DNA from: Tautonia rosea
GTDB taxonomy: Bacteria; Planctomycetota; Planctomycetia; Isosphaerales; Isosphaeraceae
Assembly (NCBI RefSeq): GCF_012958305.1
Contig: NZ_JABBYO010000001.1
Coordinates: 372,001-436,000, forward strand
Length of the DNA: 64,000 bases
Direction: 5' to 3'
Each line of letters begins with the position of its first letter. Position 1 is the stretch's first letter. Positions 62,151-64,000 of the stretch are shown piece by piece. A model generated the notes under the pieces. The model was given only the letters and a program-made list of their open reading frames with translations. It searched no databases and was not told the origin of the DNA. A program made the translations under genes and the position numbers.

Positions 62151-62965
62151 GGCGTCCGGGCGGTCGAGTAGTCGGCCGGAGGGCCGCCGAACCGAGCTCG
62201 AAACCGGGCATAACGGTCGTTGATCGACCCCTGGCCCGAGAGAATCGGCTCGAACCGATGCGAGTCCTGGGTGAGGACATCAGCCGTCAGGGCGTCCAGT
62301 TCATCAGTCAGGCGCGCCTGCCAGCGATCGATCACGCTCGATCGCTCGGAACGATCGACCCAGCTGGGGGTGCCGAACCGGGCGAAGGCCTCGGGCCGTT
62401 CGTCCTGCCAGTATTCGAATCGTAAGGCGACCGGCACGATTCGCAAGCGCCCCGCGCGACGAAGCAAGAGCCGTAAACCCCCTTGAAACTCTAGCGGGCG
62501 AACGTCGTTGCAGGCGATCGTCCCTTGAGGAAAGAGCCAGACTCCCGCCCTCGGACGTCGGAGCAATTCGGCCGTGTAATCGAGCGACTCCCGAACGGAG
62601 GCCGGATCGTTCCGATCGACCGAGTACGCACCAATCCGTTTAAAGAAGCCATACTTGAGCATGTTCGAGTGCTCAGTCATCCCGTAGCCATCGACCGGGA
62701 CCGTGACATTGATCCAGTGGGCCATGAAAAAGTCCCACCAGCTCGAATGATTGCCCAGAAACAACACACCTGACGGGTCCTCGTCGATCGCCTCGCGCAA
62801 TGGGCCGAGCCCCTGGGCATGGATGCCGTGAAAGTGGTGGCGGAGTTTCCAACGAATCAGGGCGTGAACAGCATGTGTGGGCCATCCGGTCTTGTCGGCC
62901 GTGATCATCTTCGGGCCGGGAGCCGTTTCGGGCTTCACGTCTCGCGAGTTCCCCACATCATCCAT
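62135..62965 (-). CDS. 1-acyl-glycerol-3-phosphate acyltransferase-like protein
   Basis: With the ATG at 62965 (MDDVGNSRD; GGGAG nine bases upstream) the protein has 276 residues; an ATG at 63004 is possible. The PlsC domain has the HxxxxD motif in LFLGNHSSWWDFFMA, the substrate-binding GVWLFPQGTIA block, and a conserved RLRIVPVALRFEYW. It should transfer an acyl group to a glycerolipid at the membrane. Its 3' end overlaps that of yidD by 16 bases in the opposite direction. Confidence 0.88.
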   Translation of the reverse strand: MDDVGNSRDVKPETAPGPKMITADKTGWPTHAVHALIRWKLRHHFHGIHAQGLGPLREAIDEDPSGVLFLGNHSSWWDFFMAHWINVTVPVDGYGMTEHSNMLKYGFFKRIGAYSVDRNDPASVRESLDYTAELLRRPRAGVWLFPQGTIACNDVRPLEFQGGLRLLLRRAGRLRIVPVALRFEYWQDERPEAFARFGTPSWVDRSERSSVIDRWQARLTDELDALTADVLTQDSHRFEPILSGQGSINDRYARFRARFGGPPADYSTARTPQGGS

Positions 62966-63144
62966 CCGATCGCGCTCCCAGTCGCATCGAGACTCCCATC
63001 GCATTGAGAAACCGTCCTGAGTGACTCGCGAGACCCTCCTCGGCTCACCCGCATCGCAGGCATCTGGTTTCGGCATTGATTGTGCGTTTGGGACTCTTGG
63101 AGTTCAATGGGTCGAGCATGTTGCAACTCCAGGGAGGAACGCCC

Positions 63145-63528
63145 ATGCCGATCGACTACCGGATCGACCACGGTGTGACCATCGTCGGAAACCTGGCAGG
63201 AGTGATCCACGATGCAAGTCTCCACGATGCCTCCCGAGATCTCGATGCCCTGCTCGACGCCGGGCACCGACGGTTTATCTTCGAGCTGAGCGGGGTCGGG
63301 CCGCTCGGCCCGTCCGCGCTGGGATTGCTCATGACCCTCACCCGTCAGATCCGCAAACGATCGGGCGAGGTCGTCTTCGCTCGGGTCGGCCGATCGACAA
63401 TGGAGGTCCTCGAAACCATGGGGATGGATGCCCATTGGGACCTCTATCGAACCGTTTCCGAAGCGATCGCCGCCCTTGAACCTCCTGAACCGGAGCGAGA
63501 CGCAGACGCAGACGATCTCCCTTCCTGA
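63145..63528 (+). CDS. STAS-domain anti-anti-sigma factor-like protein
   Basis: The ATG at 63145 has GGGAGGA seven bases upstream and gives 127 residues. The STAS fold spans about residues 5-108 (DYRIDHGVTIVGNLAG, RRFIFELSGVGPLGPSALGLLM). In the usual acceptor position (D-S-S-G-L) it has GPLGPSALG, with a Ser still available. Such proteins act as switches in partner-swapping cascades controlled by SpoIIE-type phosphatases such as the one at 33516-35219. The C-terminal tail is acidic. Confidence 0.88.
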   Translation: MPIDYRIDHGVTIVGNLAGVIHDASLHDASRDLDALLDAGHRRFIFELSGVGPLGPSALGLLMTLTRQIRKRSGEVVFARVGRSTMEVLETMGMDAHWDLYRTVSEAIAALEPPEPERDADADDLPS

Positions 63529-63591
63529 ACGATCCGGATCGGTTCCTCGATCGGACTTTCCTCGAATCGTGAGGCCTGGAGAGTTCCCCGC

Positions 63592-63915
63592 ATGAACGCA
63601 CCCATCGACCGTGAACCGACCCGAGCCGAGGTGGACCAGATGGTGGGGCTGGTGCTCCTCGAATTCGGCGCCTCGTGGTGCGGCCATTGCCAGGCGGTTG
63701 CACCGAGGCGGGATGCTCTGCTCGACGAGCACCCCGAAATCCAACACATTCCCATCGAGGACGGCCCTGGCCGCCCGCTCGGCCGGTCGTTCCGGGTCAA
63801 GCTCTGGCCGACGTTTGTCTTTCTCCGCGATGGCGAGGTGGTCCGCCAGGTGTCCCGGCCCGATCCGGACGAACTCCGAGAGGGGTTCGAAACCCTCGTG
63901 AACACCGCCAGGTAA
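63592..63915 (+). CDS. Thioredoxin-family protein
   Basis: This 107-residue single-domain thioredoxin has the active site WCGHC (Trp29-Cys30-Gly-His-Cys33) and a cis-Pro segment KLWPTFVFLRDGEVV near residue 70. No signal peptide is present. The CGHC motif is more oxidising than the usual CGPC of thioredoxin and is typical of protein-disulfide isomerase-like members. It follows the STAS gene by 63 bases on the same strand. Confidence 0.92.
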   Translation: MNAPIDREPTRAEVDQMVGLVLLEFGASWCGHCQAVAPRRDALLDEHPEIQHIPIEDGPGRPLGRSFRVKLWPTFVFLRDGEVVRQVSRPDPDELREGFETLVNTAR

Positions 63916-63931
63916 CTTGATGCGTCTACGA

Positions 63932-64000
63932 TCACCCGCGCAGCTCGGCGATGACGGCTTTCACATCGTCAGCCTCGACAGGTTTTCCGGCGAGGGATTT
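63932..64000 (-). CDS. C-terminus of an unidentified gene (partial)
   Basis: A minus-strand frame is open from the window edge to a TGA at 63932-63934 and gives 22 residues (KSLAGKPVEADDVKAVIAEL and two more). The composition is protein-like, and the last gene in the opposite direction ends just before it. The family cannot be told from so little. Confidence 0.4.
   Translation of the reverse strand, partial: KSLAGKPVEADDVKAVIAELRG

Noticed and set aside
1-64000. tRNA, rRNA, CRISPR, insertion sequences, prophage, replication origin
   Set aside because: I looked in the gaps and found no array, terminal repeats, transposase or cloverleaf-like segment. The rnpA-yidD genes are not accompanied by dnaA or rpmH, so no origin is inferred.

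Overview
The window looks like a chromosomal stretch of a high-GC planctomycete, probably of the Isosphaeraceae. This rests on family content, not on any database search. The markers are a secreted formylglycine-type sulfatase, a PVC-type heme-binding dehydrogenase, a Tat-exported Gfo/Idh/MocA oxidoreductase, an ECF sigma factor paired with a YfbK-derived membrane protein, a planctomycete-type Ser/Thr kinase, and two genes of the tetrahydromethanopterin C1 pathway. I see no rRNA, tRNA, CRISPR array, insertion sequence or prophage. Very high GC at third codon positions produces long antisense open frames that are not genes.

Layout. 1-7 kb: end of a hypothetical protein, a membrane protein, a sulfatase, an MBL-fold protein, an iron alcohol dehydrogenase with a small monooxygenase, a Fur regulator and FlgM. 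7-12 kb (all minus): MlaD, MlaE and a HEAT lipoprotein (no ATPase gene), endonuclease V, threonine aldolase. 12-19 kb (minus): heme-binding dehydrogenase, exported oxidoreductase, DoxX-like protein, ApbE. 19-25 kb (plus): sodium symporter, a beta-lactamase-fold hydrolase fused to a NamZ muramidase domain, and an M3 peptidase. I read these three as a possible muropeptide salvage cassette.

25-45 kb: a secreted repeat protein, a phosphodiesterase with a methyltransferase, an ECF sigma factor followed by an anti-sigma/YfbK-like protein that has lost its VWA domain, a COG2509 flavoprotein, an FHA-GAF-SpoIIE phosphatase behind a Ser/Thr kinase, a secreted protein, a seven-CxxCH cytochrome, a prenyltransferase-repeat membrane protein, and a double M16 peptidase. 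44-54 kb: PP2C phosphatase, a Cys/Met-metabolism PLP enzyme, a CBS protein, a CrtI-type desaturase with a glycosyltransferase, then fhcD and fhcB. 53-57 kb: secreted glutathione peroxidase, a 3-methyladenine glycosylase, a small secreted protein and a D-aminoacylase, closed by a strong terminator. 57-64 kb: a DUF433 fusion protein, Mrp, an operon dnaJ-like / MerR / small membrane protein / rnpA / yidD, an acyltransferase, a STAS protein, a thioredoxin-like protein, and the end of one more gene.

The most notable signals are the amidase-muramidase fusion and its neighbours, the VWA-less YfbK protein, the apbE-doxX-mocA-heme dehydrogenase group, and the DUF433 fusion behind a palindromic site. 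Start codons were chosen by eye from Shine-Dalgarno position and family starts, and all functions are by motif recognition only.
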